Source: an uncultured Collinsella sp. (GTDB lineage Bacteria > Actinomycetota > Coriobacteriia > Coriobacteriales > Coriobacteriaceae). Taken from it: DNA of 64,000 bases. The notes below the pieces were generated by a model. That model saw only the letters and a program-made list of their open reading frames with translations, was not told the DNA's origin and did not search any database. Shown here one piece after another: positions 26,159 to 33,767 of this stretch (positions within the stretch are counted from its first letter, which is position 1; every line of letters starts with the position of its first letter). The position numbers and the translations under genes were made by a program. Location: the NCBI GenBank assembly GCA_900765115.1, contig CAAFQK010000040.1, forward strand, positions 27,805 through 91,804. Reading direction: 5' to 3'.

Positions 26159-26857
26159 CTAACGCGCCGCATCAATTGCGACCTTGCCGCCCTCCAGCAC
26201 GTGAACGCGACCGTCGGCGAGCATCTGCACGACCTCGGGATACAGCACATGCTCGATCGCGTGGATGTGCTCCTCGAGCGTGTCGACGTCCCAGCCCTCC
26301 TCGACAGCCAGCGCACGCTGGGCGATGATGGGGCCGTTGTCGTAAATCTCGTTGGCAAAGTGCACGGTCACGCCGGTCACCTTGACGCCGCGCGCAAACG
26401 CATCGTCGATCGCATGGGCACCGGTAAAGCTCGGCAGCAGTGCCGGATGCAGGTTGACCACGCGGTTGGGGAACGCCGCCAGCAGCGGCGTGTGCACCAT
26501 GCGCATGTAACCGGCCATCACCACGTACTCGCAGCCGCGCTCGAGCAGCTCATGCGCGATGATCTCGTCAGCCGCGATGGGGTCGGCATAGACATCCTTG
26601 GACAGCGTGAGTGTCTGGATACCCGCACGCTCGGCGCGCTGCAAGCCCTTAGCCGATGGACGGCTCGACACCACAAGCTCAATCGAGGCGTTGAGCTTGC
26701 CGGCGGCGATCAGATCGATCAGCGCCTGCAGGTTGGTACCCGAACCGCTGATAAGCACGCCGATCTTGAGCGGCTCGGCCGTATCGGTGCCGGTCGGACG
26801 GGTGTAGGGCACAAAGCCCAGGCCCTCGGCGGCAGCCATCTGCTCGTTAGTGCTCAT
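26159..26857 (-). CDS. purN: Phosphoribosylglycinamide formyltransferase
   Basis: A 232-residue enzyme that transfers a formyl group from 10-formyl-tetrahydrofolate to GAR in purine synthesis. It has the opening KIGVLISGSGTNLQALID, the catalytic stretch AGYMRMVHTPLL and NLHPALLPSFTGAHA with the catalytic His, and the later GVTVHFANEIYDNGPII. It has about 30 extra N-terminal residues compared with the usual length, and its ATG overlaps the purM end by 11 bases, so it is translationally coupled to purM. A start nearer residue 28 is possible but lacks a clear ribosome site. Confidence 0.95.
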   Translation of the reverse strand: MSTNEQMAAAEGLGFVPYTRPTGTDTAEPLKIGVLISGSGTNLQALIDLIAAGKLNASIELVVSSRPSAKGLQRAERAGIQTLTLSKDVYADPIAADEIIAHELLERGCEYVVMAGYMRMVHTPLLAAFPNRVVNLHPALLPSFTGAHAIDDAFARGVKVTGVTVHFANEIYDNGPIIAQRALAVEEGWDVDTLEEHIHAIEHVLYPEVVQMLADGRVHVLEGGKVAIDAAR

Positions 26858-27950
26858 CGGAGTACACGACCTTACCGGAACCCTCGACGCACTCGCCCAC
26901 GCGGAACGGCTTCTCGCCCAGAGCGACCAGGGCCTCGGTCACGGTAGCCTCGTCCTCGGGGGCGACAATCAGGCACAGGCCGACGCCCATGTTGAAGGTC
27001 TTGCATGCCTCATTGGGCGCGAGCTCGGCCTGACGCGACACGTAGGTGATGACGGGCGGAACATCCCAGCCCATCTCGGCGCCGTTGCGGGTGACCACGG
27101 CATCGACGTCGTCGGCAAGCGCGCGGTTGAGGTTCTCGGTAATACCGCCGCCGGTGATATGGGCAATGGCATGAACGTTGGCGCCACCGCGGAGCAGCTC
27201 CAGAATCGGCTTGACGTAGATGCGCGTGGGGGCCAGCAGAGCGTCGGCCAGCGAAGCGCCGCCGAGCTCCTCGAGCGGACGGCTCAGCTCCTCGGCCTTA
27301 GCGGCAGCTTCGGGCGTGCCCGGCTTGATGCCGTCGACACCGATGACCTTGCGCACGAGCGAGTAACCGTTGGAATGCACGCCGGTAGAAGGCAGGCCCA
27401 GGATCACATCGCCGGGGCGAACGTTCGCGGGGTCGAGCATCTTGGGACGGTCGACGACACCCACGGTAAAGCCGGCGAGGTCGTAATCGGCGGGGGCCAT
27501 GACGCCCGGGTGCTCGGCCATCTCGCCGCCCACGAGCGCGCAGCCCGCAAGCTTGCAGCCGTCGGCCACGCCCTTGATGATCTTTGCCATGTGCTCGGCC
27601 TCAATGTGACCGATGGCGACGTAATCCAGGAAGAACAGCGGCTCGGCGCCCGAAGCCAAAATGTCATTGACGCACATGGCGACCAGGTCCTGGCCCACCG
27701 TCTCGTGACGGTCCATAATCTGGGCGAGCACGAGCTTGGTGCCCACGCCGTCGGTGCCGCTGATCAGGATCGGGTCTTCCATATCCTTGAGCGCGGCGGC
27801 CGAGAACAGGCCACCAAAGCCACCGATGCCGCCGATAACCTCGGGGCGGTTGGTGTCCTTGACCATCTGCTTAATAGCGTCGACGGCGCGGCCGCCCTCG
27901 GCGGTATCGACGCCGGCGTCCTCGTACGTCACATGCTTGCTGTCGCTCAT
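26847..27950 (-). CDS. purM: Phosphoribosylformylglycinamidine cyclo-ligase
   Basis: A 367-residue AIR synthetase that closes the imidazole ring with ATP. The N-terminal YEDAGVDTAEGGRAVDAIK, the ATP-binding ISGTDGVGTKLVLAQ and the later LPSTGVHSNGYSLVRK are family hallmarks, and IAHITGGGITENLNRA is conserved. GAGAGGAAGG precedes the ATG. It lies between purF (157 bases upstream) and purN in the order of the pathway genes. Confidence 0.96.
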   Translation of the reverse strand: MSDSKHVTYEDAGVDTAEGGRAVDAIKQMVKDTNRPEVIGGIGGFGGLFSAAALKDMEDPILISGTDGVGTKLVLAQIMDRHETVGQDLVAMCVNDILASGAEPLFFLDYVAIGHIEAEHMAKIIKGVADGCKLAGCALVGGEMAEHPGVMAPADYDLAGFTVGVVDRPKMLDPANVRPGDVILGLPSTGVHSNGYSLVRKVIGVDGIKPGTPEAAAKAEELSRPLEELGGASLADALLAPTRIYVKPILELLRGGANVHAIAHITGGGITENLNRALADDVDAVVTRNGAEMGWDVPPVITYVSRQAELAPNEACKTFNMGVGLCLIVAPEDEATVTEALVALGEKPFRVGECVEGSGKVVYSDEH

Positions 27951-28065
27951 CTGAGCCTTCCTCTCCCACTACCGTGGCGCCGCGCGGGCGCCAAACGGTG
28001 CTCATAGTTGCGTTCATTTCGGCGCGCGCCATAACAGCACGCGCCGTCATATCAACGAAACAGCA

Positions 28066-28110
28066 GGTAAAACCTACCAAAATAAACCTGTCCCCACATG
28101 GCAGGTTTTA
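28066..28110. repeat. Palindromic element with CCTGTCCCC core, overlapping the purF end
   Basis: TAAAACCTACC pairs with GGCAGGTTTTA around AAACCTGTCCCCACAT. It overlaps the last bases of the purF reading frame, so the element has donated the stop codon or lies tightly against it. It is another member of the GGGACAGG family. Confidence 0.65.
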
Positions 28111-29778
28111 GGCCTCGCCGTGCTCCTCTTCCCAGCTGCGGTCGTCGTATTTCTCGACCACGGCGTCGTCGTCAAAGTGCAGCGGCTTGTCCAGGTTGCG
28201 GGGCTTAAAGCCCTCCATGAACTTATCGCGGCCAAAACTCTCGGGAATCGCCACGGGGTAGCGTCCGGTAAAGCACGCATCGCAGTAGCCGCCCTTGGGC
28301 ATGACCTTAAGCAGGCCCTCGACCGAAAGGAAGGCCAGCGAATCGGCGCCGATATACTCGCAAATCTCATCGACCGTCTTGTTGGCGCTGATGAGCTGCG
28401 ACTGCACGTCGGTATCGATGCCGTAGAAGCACGGCCAGATGACCTCGGGCGAGTTGATGCGGATGTGAATCTCCTTGGCACCGGCGTTGCGCAGCATCTT
28501 GACGAGCTGCACCATGGTGGTGCCACGCACGATGGAGTCGTCGATGACGACCAGGCGCTTGCCCTCGATGTTGTCGCGCAGCGGGTTGAGCTTCATGCGC
28601 ACGCCCATGGCGCGCAGCTCCTGCGTAGGCTCGATAAACGTGCGGCCCACGTAACGGTTCTTGATGAGGCCCTCGCCAAAGGGAATGCCGCTCTCGTGCG
28701 AATAGCCCTCCGCGGGCGGCAGGCCGGAGTCGGGCACGCCAATGACCAGGTCGGCCTCGACGGGCTCCTCGTGTGCCAGCTGGCGACCCATGTCGTAGCG
28801 GCAAGCGTAGACGCTCTTGCCGTTCATGATGGAGTCGGGGCGGGCAAAGTAGACCTGCTCAAAGATGCAGTTAGCGGGCTCTTCGGCTGCGGGCACGCCC
28901 TGCTCGGATACCAGGCCCTCGGCGCTGATGCGCAAGATCTCGCCGGGACGGACATCACGGACATACTCGGCGCCCACAATGTCGAGAGCGCAGGTCTCGG
29001 AAGCAACGACCCAGCCGCCGGCGCGCGTGACATGGACGGCGGAGTCGACCGTCGCGGCGCCATCCTGCGACGGCAGCTGCGAAACGGACGCGGCATCGGC
29101 CTGGTCCAGACCCTCGTCCACGAGCTTGCCCAGCACAAGCGGGCGAATGCCGTGCGGATCGCGGAAGGCGTAGAGCGCCTGCTCGTTGATGAGCGTCATG
29201 GCATAGCCGCCGCGCACGAGCTCCATGGTCTTGCGAATGCCCTCACGCAGATGGCCCGTGCGCTGGGTAAAGTAGCCGATGAGCTTGGTCGCGACCTCGG
29301 AATCCGAGTTGGAGAGGAACGGCACACCCAGCTCGATCAGCTGGCGGCGCAGCTCGTCGGTGTTGACGAGGGTGCCGTTGTGCGCAAGCGCGATGATGAC
29401 GCTATTGATGGTAGAGAGGTGCGGCTGAGAGGCTTCCCAGCTCTTGGCGCCGGCGGTGCCGTAGCGCACGTGGCCCACGGCCAGCTGGCCGGAGAGCGTC
29501 GACAGGTCGGCGTTGGAGAACACGCGGTCGAGCAGGCCCAAATCTTTACGGACCATAACCGTTCCGCCGTCACCCACGGCGATTCCCGCCGATTCCTGGC
29601 CGCGGTGCTGCAGCGCACGCAGGCCAAAGTACGTCAGTCGAGCCACGTCGCGATCGGGCGCCCATACGCCGAAGATGCCGCATTCCTCATGCAGCTGGTC
29701 GGAGTCCGGATCATACGTCGACATGGTGTTCACCTGTCCCGCGGCACGCTCGGCCGCGCGGATGGTTTCTTGAGACAT
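28108..29778 (-). CDS. purF: Amidophosphoribosyltransferase
   Basis: A 556-residue enzyme for the first committed step of purine synthesis, making phosphoribosylamine from PRPP and glutamine. The N-terminal 32 residues look like a propeptide, so that Cys33 (HEECGIFGVW) becomes the N-terminal nucleophile. The glutaminase domain has VGHVRYGTAG. The PRTase domain has LVVIDDSIVRGTTM, which binds PRPP. The cysteines typical of Fe-S forms (CRYDMGRQ, YCDACF) are present. GAGGGGATGCC precedes the ATG. It heads the operon with purM and purN. Confidence 0.96.
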   Translation of the reverse strand: MSQETIRAAERAAGQVNTMSTYDPDSDQLHEECGIFGVWAPDRDVARLTYFGLRALQHRGQESAGIAVGDGGTVMVRKDLGLLDRVFSNADLSTLSGQLAVGHVRYGTAGAKSWEASQPHLSTINSVIIALAHNGTLVNTDELRRQLIELGVPFLSNSDSEVATKLIGYFTQRTGHLREGIRKTMELVRGGYAMTLINEQALYAFRDPHGIRPLVLGKLVDEGLDQADAASVSQLPSQDGAATVDSAVHVTRAGGWVVASETCALDIVGAEYVRDVRPGEILRISAEGLVSEQGVPAAEEPANCIFEQVYFARPDSIMNGKSVYACRYDMGRQLAHEEPVEADLVIGVPDSGLPPAEGYSHESGIPFGEGLIKNRYVGRTFIEPTQELRAMGVRMKLNPLRDNIEGKRLVVIDDSIVRGTTMVQLVKMLRNAGAKEIHIRINSPEVIWPCFYGIDTDVQSQLISANKTVDEICEYIGADSLAFLSVEGLLKVMPKGGYCDACFTGRYPVAIPESFGRDKFMEGFKPRNLDKPLHFDDDAVVEKYDDRSWEEEHGEA

Positions 29779-29819
29779 GGCATCCCCTCAGAGCCTCGTA
29801 TTTTGGCGTTACCCGCCTT

Positions 29820-29825
29820 ATTATA
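29820..29825 (-). promoter_or_regulatory. Candidate -10 box of the purF operon
   Basis: A perfect TATAAT on the minus strand lies 41 bases before the purF ATG. No good -35 is found 16-18 bases upstream, so activator-dependent or weak basal promotion is likely. No riboswitch fold was recognised in the short leader. Confidence 0.45.
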
Positions 29826-30073
29826 CGCACGGTATGACGCGCTCCCCCGTGCATGAGCAGCGCTTTTTAAAAGCCCACCGAGCTAATAATCCGTTTTGTG
29901 ACCAAACATTTATTTGGCTTCACGACGCGGACGGCGGCCCCGTTCCAATCCACGCCACGACACCTCTCACCCACCGTTAGGGGTTACATTGTTGCAATTG
30001 GGACGTTCGTCCTGTCTTTTGGCAGGTCGGCGGCGTATCCTAATAACCTGAAATTAAACGAGAAAGGCTAGGT

Positions 30074-31303
30074 ATGGATCAAAACCAACTCGACCCCAGC
30101 GTCCCCAGCGCCACGGAGGTCAAGAAGATCCCCCTCATCATTAAGGTATACGCCGTCCTGTGCATCCTATCCGGCGTGGGCACGCTCCCGTCGGTCGGTG
30201 CCTTTATGTGGCAGGTTATCACCGCGCTCATTAACGGCAACGCCGTCGAAAAGCTCGGCGACAATATGCTGGTCGCGGTCGGACTCATCGTCGCCGGCAT
30301 CATGCTCTCGGCGGCCAGTGCGGTCATTTTGATCATCTTTGGTCTGGACCTCATCAAAAACCAGCGCCGCAATGCCGCCCGTCTGTCCTACATCCTCATC
30401 GCGTTCACCGTCATCGAGCTTTTGGTTGACGTGATGCTCCAGGGCATCGGGCCCTTCTTGTTGCGCCCCGCCATCCAGCTCGTCATCCTCGTCGCGCTTT
30501 CGGCCACCGTCGATCCCACGCTGCGCCAGGAGCGCGAGCTGCAACGCCGCCTGCAGGAGATGCTCGATCGCGACGCCGCCGCCGAGGGCATGCTCGGCCG
30601 CGATGAGACCGGCGAGGGCTACATCAAGCTCAACTACTTCAACCTGTTCTGGGTATTCCTCGTCTGCTGCGTGCTCGGCCTGATTGCCGAGGACATCTGG
30701 CACATGACGGTCGACGACCCAGGCGTCTACCAGGACCGCGCCGGCATGCTGTTCGGTCCCTTCAGCCCCATCTATGGCTTTGGCGCCGTACTCATGACCA
30801 TGGTGCTCAACCGCTTCTATAAAAAGAACCCCATCATCATTTTCCTGGTAAGCGCTGTGCTCGGCGCGAGCTTTGAGGTGTTCGTGGGCTGGTTTATGCA
30901 GACCTCATTTGGCGTGGTCTCGTGGAGCTACTCGCACATGAAGCTGTTCGGCATGCCCGACCCACTCGCCGTCCTTACGGGCGGACGCACCTGCACGGGC
31001 TTTGCCTGCCTGTGGGGCCTGGGTGGCCTTATCTGGATCAAGTTGCTGCTGCCGAGGCTGCTCAAGCTCATCAACATGATTCCGTGGAAGAGCCGCTACT
31101 CGGCTACCGTCATCTTTACCGTCATTATGCTGGTCGACGGCGTCATGACGCTGCAGTCGCTCGATTATTGGTATCAGCGCGTCAACGGCACGGAGCCCGA
31201 TATTCCCGTCGCGCAGTTCTACGGCAAGTACTTTGATAACGAATACATGGAGAACCGCTTCCAGAGCATGACCATGAGCCCCAAGGACGCGACGCGCGTA
31301 TAG
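30074..31303 (+). CDS. Membrane protein of the CmpB / putative ABC-transporter type IV family
   Basis: A 409-residue multi-pass membrane protein. Residues 1-150 have four helices, then a cytoplasmic helical linker (QERELQRRLQEMLDRDAAAE). A second membrane region (about 190-365) resembles the ABC_trans_CmpB family (PF06541): NLFWVFLVCCVLGLIAEDIW, GPFSPIYGFGA, GWFMQTSFGVVSWSYS. GAGAAAGGC precedes the ATG. No ATPase lies beside it, and the transporter label of this family is unproven. Confidence 0.85.
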   Translation: MDQNQLDPSVPSATEVKKIPLIIKVYAVLCILSGVGTLPSVGAFMWQVITALINGNAVEKLGDNMLVAVGLIVAGIMLSAASAVILIIFGLDLIKNQRRNAARLSYILIAFTVIELLVDVMLQGIGPFLLRPAIQLVILVALSATVDPTLRQERELQRRLQEMLDRDAAAEGMLGRDETGEGYIKLNYFNLFWVFLVCCVLGLIAEDIWHMTVDDPGVYQDRAGMLFGPFSPIYGFGAVLMTMVLNRFYKKNPIIIFLVSAVLGASFEVFVGWFMQTSFGVVSWSYSHMKLFGMPDPLAVLTGGRTCTGFACLWGLGGLIWIKLLLPRLLKLINMIPWKSRYSATVIFTVIMLVDGVMTLQSLDYWYQRVNGTEPDIPVAQFYGKYFDNEYMENRFQSMTMSPKDATRV

Positions 31304-31339
31304 CGACCGGTCCGACCCGTATCATCCCCGCGCATAAGA

Positions 31340-31376
31340 ATGCCCGCCAGTATCACACGTACCGGCGGGCATTTTT
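31340..31376. terminator. Terminator between convergent CmpB-type and MoaE-like genes
   Basis: TGCCCGCC pairs with GGCGGGCA around 15 bases, followed by TTTTTG on the plus strand and by TTC on the minus strand. Confidence 0.85.
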
Positions 31377-31404
31377 GTAGACGAGTCCCCTATCGACGCG
31401 AAGC

Positions 31405-31821
31405 CTATGCCTCGCGCTCGACCTCGCTCACGCATTCATTTTTAATGGTGCCGACAAGCGCCTGCAGCGCATCGACCACGTGCGGGCGAATGTCTCCGCC
31501 AATGAGCACGAGCATGATATCGTCACCCACGGCAAGCTCGCCGCTTGCCAGCCACACGCGCACATAGCCGATGCCCGACATCGCACGCGTTGCCTCGATA
31601 GCCGATTGAACTTTCGCGGCATCGAAGCCGAACACCATACCGCCCACCTTATGTCCGGGAGCTACGCCATCGGTCTCGACCCCGCGTACCTCGGACTTGG
31701 GCGTCGCGCGCACCACGCCGTTATGCGTCAGATACATGCCGCACCCGGATGCCGAAGCATCGGTCTTGGCCTCGCGCAACCAAGCATCAACCGAAGGCAT
31801 CGATTTGCCACTCTCGAGCAT
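31405..31821 (-). CDS. MoaE-like protein
   Basis: A 138-residue protein resembling the MoaE family, whose members are the large subunit of molybdopterin synthase. The ATG at 31821 follows AAAGGGAG; the longer frame upstream reads through a repeat. Resemblance rests on GHKVGGMVFGFDAAKVQSAI and the end of the domain GGDIRPHVVDALQALV. The usual MoaE lysine and arginine motif is not clear. No moaD or other molybdenum gene lies near, so it may have another job, such as a stand-alone regulator. Confidence in the family is moderate. Confidence 0.6.
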   Translation of the reverse strand: MLESGKSMPSVDAWLREAKTDASASGCGMYLTHNGVVRATPKSEVRGVETDGVAPGHKVGGMVFGFDAAKVQSAIEATRAMSGIGYVRVWLASGELAVGDDIMLVLIGGDIRPHVVDALQALVGTIKNECVSEVEREA

Positions 31822-31844
31822 TATTTCTCCCTTTGCTGTCATCG

Positions 31845-31967
31845 AGTAGCTAATTTGGGACGGGGCTATTTTAGCTACCCTCATATGGCAGTCGATAATT
31901 ACCCAACATTAAATAAATCGCCGTCGGTCAAAGGGTAGCTAAAAGAGCCCCGTCCCAAATTAGCTAC
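31845..31967. repeat. 36-base inverted repeat with GGGACGGGGC core
   Basis: The left arm starts GAGTAGCTAATTTGGGACGG at 31845 and the right arm ends CCGTCCCAAATTAGCTACTC at 31967. The arms match nearly perfectly over 36 bases. The 51-base AT-rich loop holds no gene. The outer ends read as TAGCTA repeats. It lies between MoaE-like and sortase genes. Confidence 0.8.
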
Positions 31968-31978
31968 TCTCGGGTAAT

Positions 31979-32977
31979 CTACTCCTCGACCGGCGTGAGC
32001 ACCATGACGGCACGCGTGTTGCTCAGCGAGAGCGAACGGCAGGTCACAAGCGTTACGACCTTGGTTGCCGAAGCTGCACGATCGCTCGCGTCGCTCGCCA
32101 CAGCAGAGGCACCGTCAAGCATCTCGGACAGATAATTCGTCAGCCCGTCGTCGCCCTCAAAGTTGGGCATACGCGCCTTGGCATACGTGTCCTCAACGAC
32201 CTTGGTCGCCAGCGGACGCAGCTTATACGTCGCATCGCGCGTGATGTAATACACGTACTCAATACTGTCGAACGTCGCCTGATCGGTCGTATCCGAAATC
32301 ACATTGAACATCGACCCATCGTTCATGTGGTGACCGTAGATCGTAGTCTGCTGGTCGACCATGCCCGGCGCGGTATCGTCGCTATCCAAGAAGATAGCGC
32401 CGGACGCATTAGATGTGCCATCAAACAGCGTATTGAGGTACTTGGAGTTGTTGTTGGTCTGCACCACGGGGTAGTTGATATTGGTACCCGGTGCGTAAAT
32501 CCAGCCCACGACCTCGGGGTTTGTCTGAGCAAGCGCATCAAAGTCGATAATCGGCACGCCACTGGCGTCCTTATCGCTCACATATTGCTTTTCGATCTTT
32601 TGATACGACTCGCTCGCCTGCTTGTAGCCAATCTGCGCGTTGATAAAGATGGCAGCGGCGGCAACAATCAGGCCGATGCCAATGATGATGAGCAGGATGG
32701 GGATGACGGAGCGGCGCTTCTTGCGCGGCGGCTCGCCGTAATCCGACGGCGCGGCGTGCGACGAAGACCGGGGCGGCTTCTTAGCCGTGCTGTATGACGA
32801 GGGGCGATACGCAGCCGGCGTATCCGGGCGGCGGTGCTTCGCCGGTGTCACAGGGCGCGGTGCACGTGGTTGCTGAGGAGAGGATGTCCGGCCCTGCTGC
32901 GGCGCATGGGCAGCACCCGGCTTCGACGGATCGGGAATCTGAGAAGCCGAAAAACGTTTTCCCTGATAGTCGGACAT
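31979..32977 (-). CDS. Class B-type sortase
   Basis: A 332-residue membrane-anchored transpeptidase. A long Pro/Arg/Ser-rich cytoplasmic leader (1-88) precedes one membrane segment (90-113). The catalytic part has NYPVVQTNNNSKYL and GAIFLDSDD, the class B hallmarks. The catalytic residues are His216 in IYGHHMNDG, Cys313 in TLVTCRS and Arg322 in NTRAVM. AAGGAGAGCC precedes the ATG. It could anchor surface proteins to the wall, for example the IPVTG protein at 33768. Class B enzymes usually accept NPxTN-like signals, so the LAATG and IPVTG proteins in the window may be served by another sortase. Confidence 0.93.
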   Translation of the reverse strand: MSDYQGKRFSASQIPDPSKPGAAHAPQQGRTSSPQQPRAPRPVTPAKHRRPDTPAAYRPSSYSTAKKPPRSSSHAAPSDYGEPPRKKRRSVIPILLIIIGIGLIVAAAAIFINAQIGYKQASESYQKIEKQYVSDKDASGVPIIDFDALAQTNPEVVGWIYAPGTNINYPVVQTNNNSKYLNTLFDGTSNASGAIFLDSDDTAPGMVDQQTTIYGHHMNDGSMFNVISDTTDQATFDSIEYVYYITRDATYKLRPLATKVVEDTYAKARMPNFEGDDGLTNYLSEMLDGASAVASDASDRAASATKVVTLVTCRSLSLSNTRAVMVLTPVEE

Positions 32978-33013
32978 GGCTCTCCTTGCAATTACAACGA
33001 AATGGCGCAGCGT

Positions 33014-33478
33014 TTAGGCGTCAGCCATCTCTTGCTTCATCTTCTCGATAACCTTGCGGTACTCGGGGTCGCATGCGCCCAGAATCTGCGTGGCGTAAAT
33101 GGCAGCGTTCTTGGCACCGTTGATGGCCACACAGGCAACGGGCACGCCCGAAGGCATCTGCACCATCGACAGCAGCGAGTCCATACCACCCAGATCGCTC
33201 GTCTTCATAGGCACGCCGATAACCGGCAGCGGCGTAAACGCAGCCACGACACCGCCCAGGTGAGCAGCCTTGCCGGCGGCAGCGATAATCACCTTGATGC
33301 CGCGGTCGGCAGCAGTCGAGGCCCACTCATGGACCTTCGCCGGCGTGCGGTGCGCGCTTGCAATCACGAGCTCATAGGGCACGCCCAGCGCCTCGAGCTC
33401 GGCGGTGCAACCTTCCATAACGCCCAGATCGGACTTGGAGCCCATGATGATCCCGACAACCGGCTTTTGATCTGCCAT
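33014..33478 (-). CDS. purE: N5-carboxyaminoimidazole ribonucleotide mutase
   Basis: A 154-residue enzyme that moves the carboxyl group in the N5-CAIR to CAIR step of purine synthesis. It has VGIIMGSKSDLGVMEG and IASAHRTP with the catalytic His, and AAAGKAAHLGGVVAAFTPLPVIGVP. AGGAGGT precedes the ATG at 33478; a TTG two codons earlier is too near. It lies alone, away from purFMN, 36 bases downstream of the sortase start. Class I PurE needs PurK, which is not in the window. Confidence 0.95.
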   Translation of the reverse strand: MADQKPVVGIIMGSKSDLGVMEGCTAELEALGVPYELVIASAHRTPAKVHEWASTAADRGIKVIIAAAGKAAHLGGVVAAFTPLPVIGVPMKTSDLGGMDSLLSMVQMPSGVPVACVAINGAKNAAIYATQILGACDPEYRKVIEKMKQEMADA

Positions 33479-33573
33479 AAACAAAGACCTCCTGTTGAGA
33501 GCGGCGACGCGGCGGATCCGCGACCCTTAACTACTGAGAGTAGTATAGCCGCTCCCGTCCCTGCGGTCTGCGT

Positions 33574-33661
33574 GGTGCTTTGCGGGCGGGCCAGGCTTTA
33601 TCTTCACTCCGGTTGCTTCGCAAAGTCGTTCAGATAAAGCCTGGCCCGCCCGCAAAGCACC
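33574..33661. repeat. Perfect 30-base inverted repeat
   Basis: The arm at 33574-33603 (GGTGCTTTGCGGGCGGGCCA at its start) is exactly complementary to 33632-33661, with a 28-base loop. It lies 96 bases upstream of the purE start, in the space before the giant glycosidase gene. The perfect match points to recent origin or ongoing use. There is no U-run. Confidence 0.85.
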
Positions 33662-33703
33662 CCTCGACCTACCGGGGATTGCCATGACGTACGTTAGCTG
33701 AAA
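33657..33703. repeat. Diverged copy of a dispersed element also at 40560-40612
   Basis: The stretch CGACCTACCGGGGATTGCCA (33665) followed by TGACGTACGTTAGCTG matches CGACCCACCGGGAATATCCA followed by TGACGCACGGTGGCTG near 40570 at most positions. Neither copy codes for a protein. Confidence 0.55.
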
Positions 33704-33704
33704 T

Positions 33705-33748
33705 AAAAAAGCGTGCCCACCGTCCTTGGGTGGGACGGCGGGCACGTT
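33705..33748 (-). terminator. Terminator of the giant GH31 gene
   Basis: On the minus strand GTGCCCGCCGTCC pairs with GGACGGTGGGCAC around CACCCAA, followed by GCTTTTTTATTTC. It lies 23 bases past the stop. Confidence 0.88.
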
Positions 33749-33767
33749 TGCTTAGTTGTCGCTGGGA

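Noticed and set aside
25800..26162. 120-codon plus-strand frame before purN
   Set aside because: No ribosome site, runs through the purN terminator hairpin, and composition is not protein-like; a minus-strand 49-codon frame fits better.
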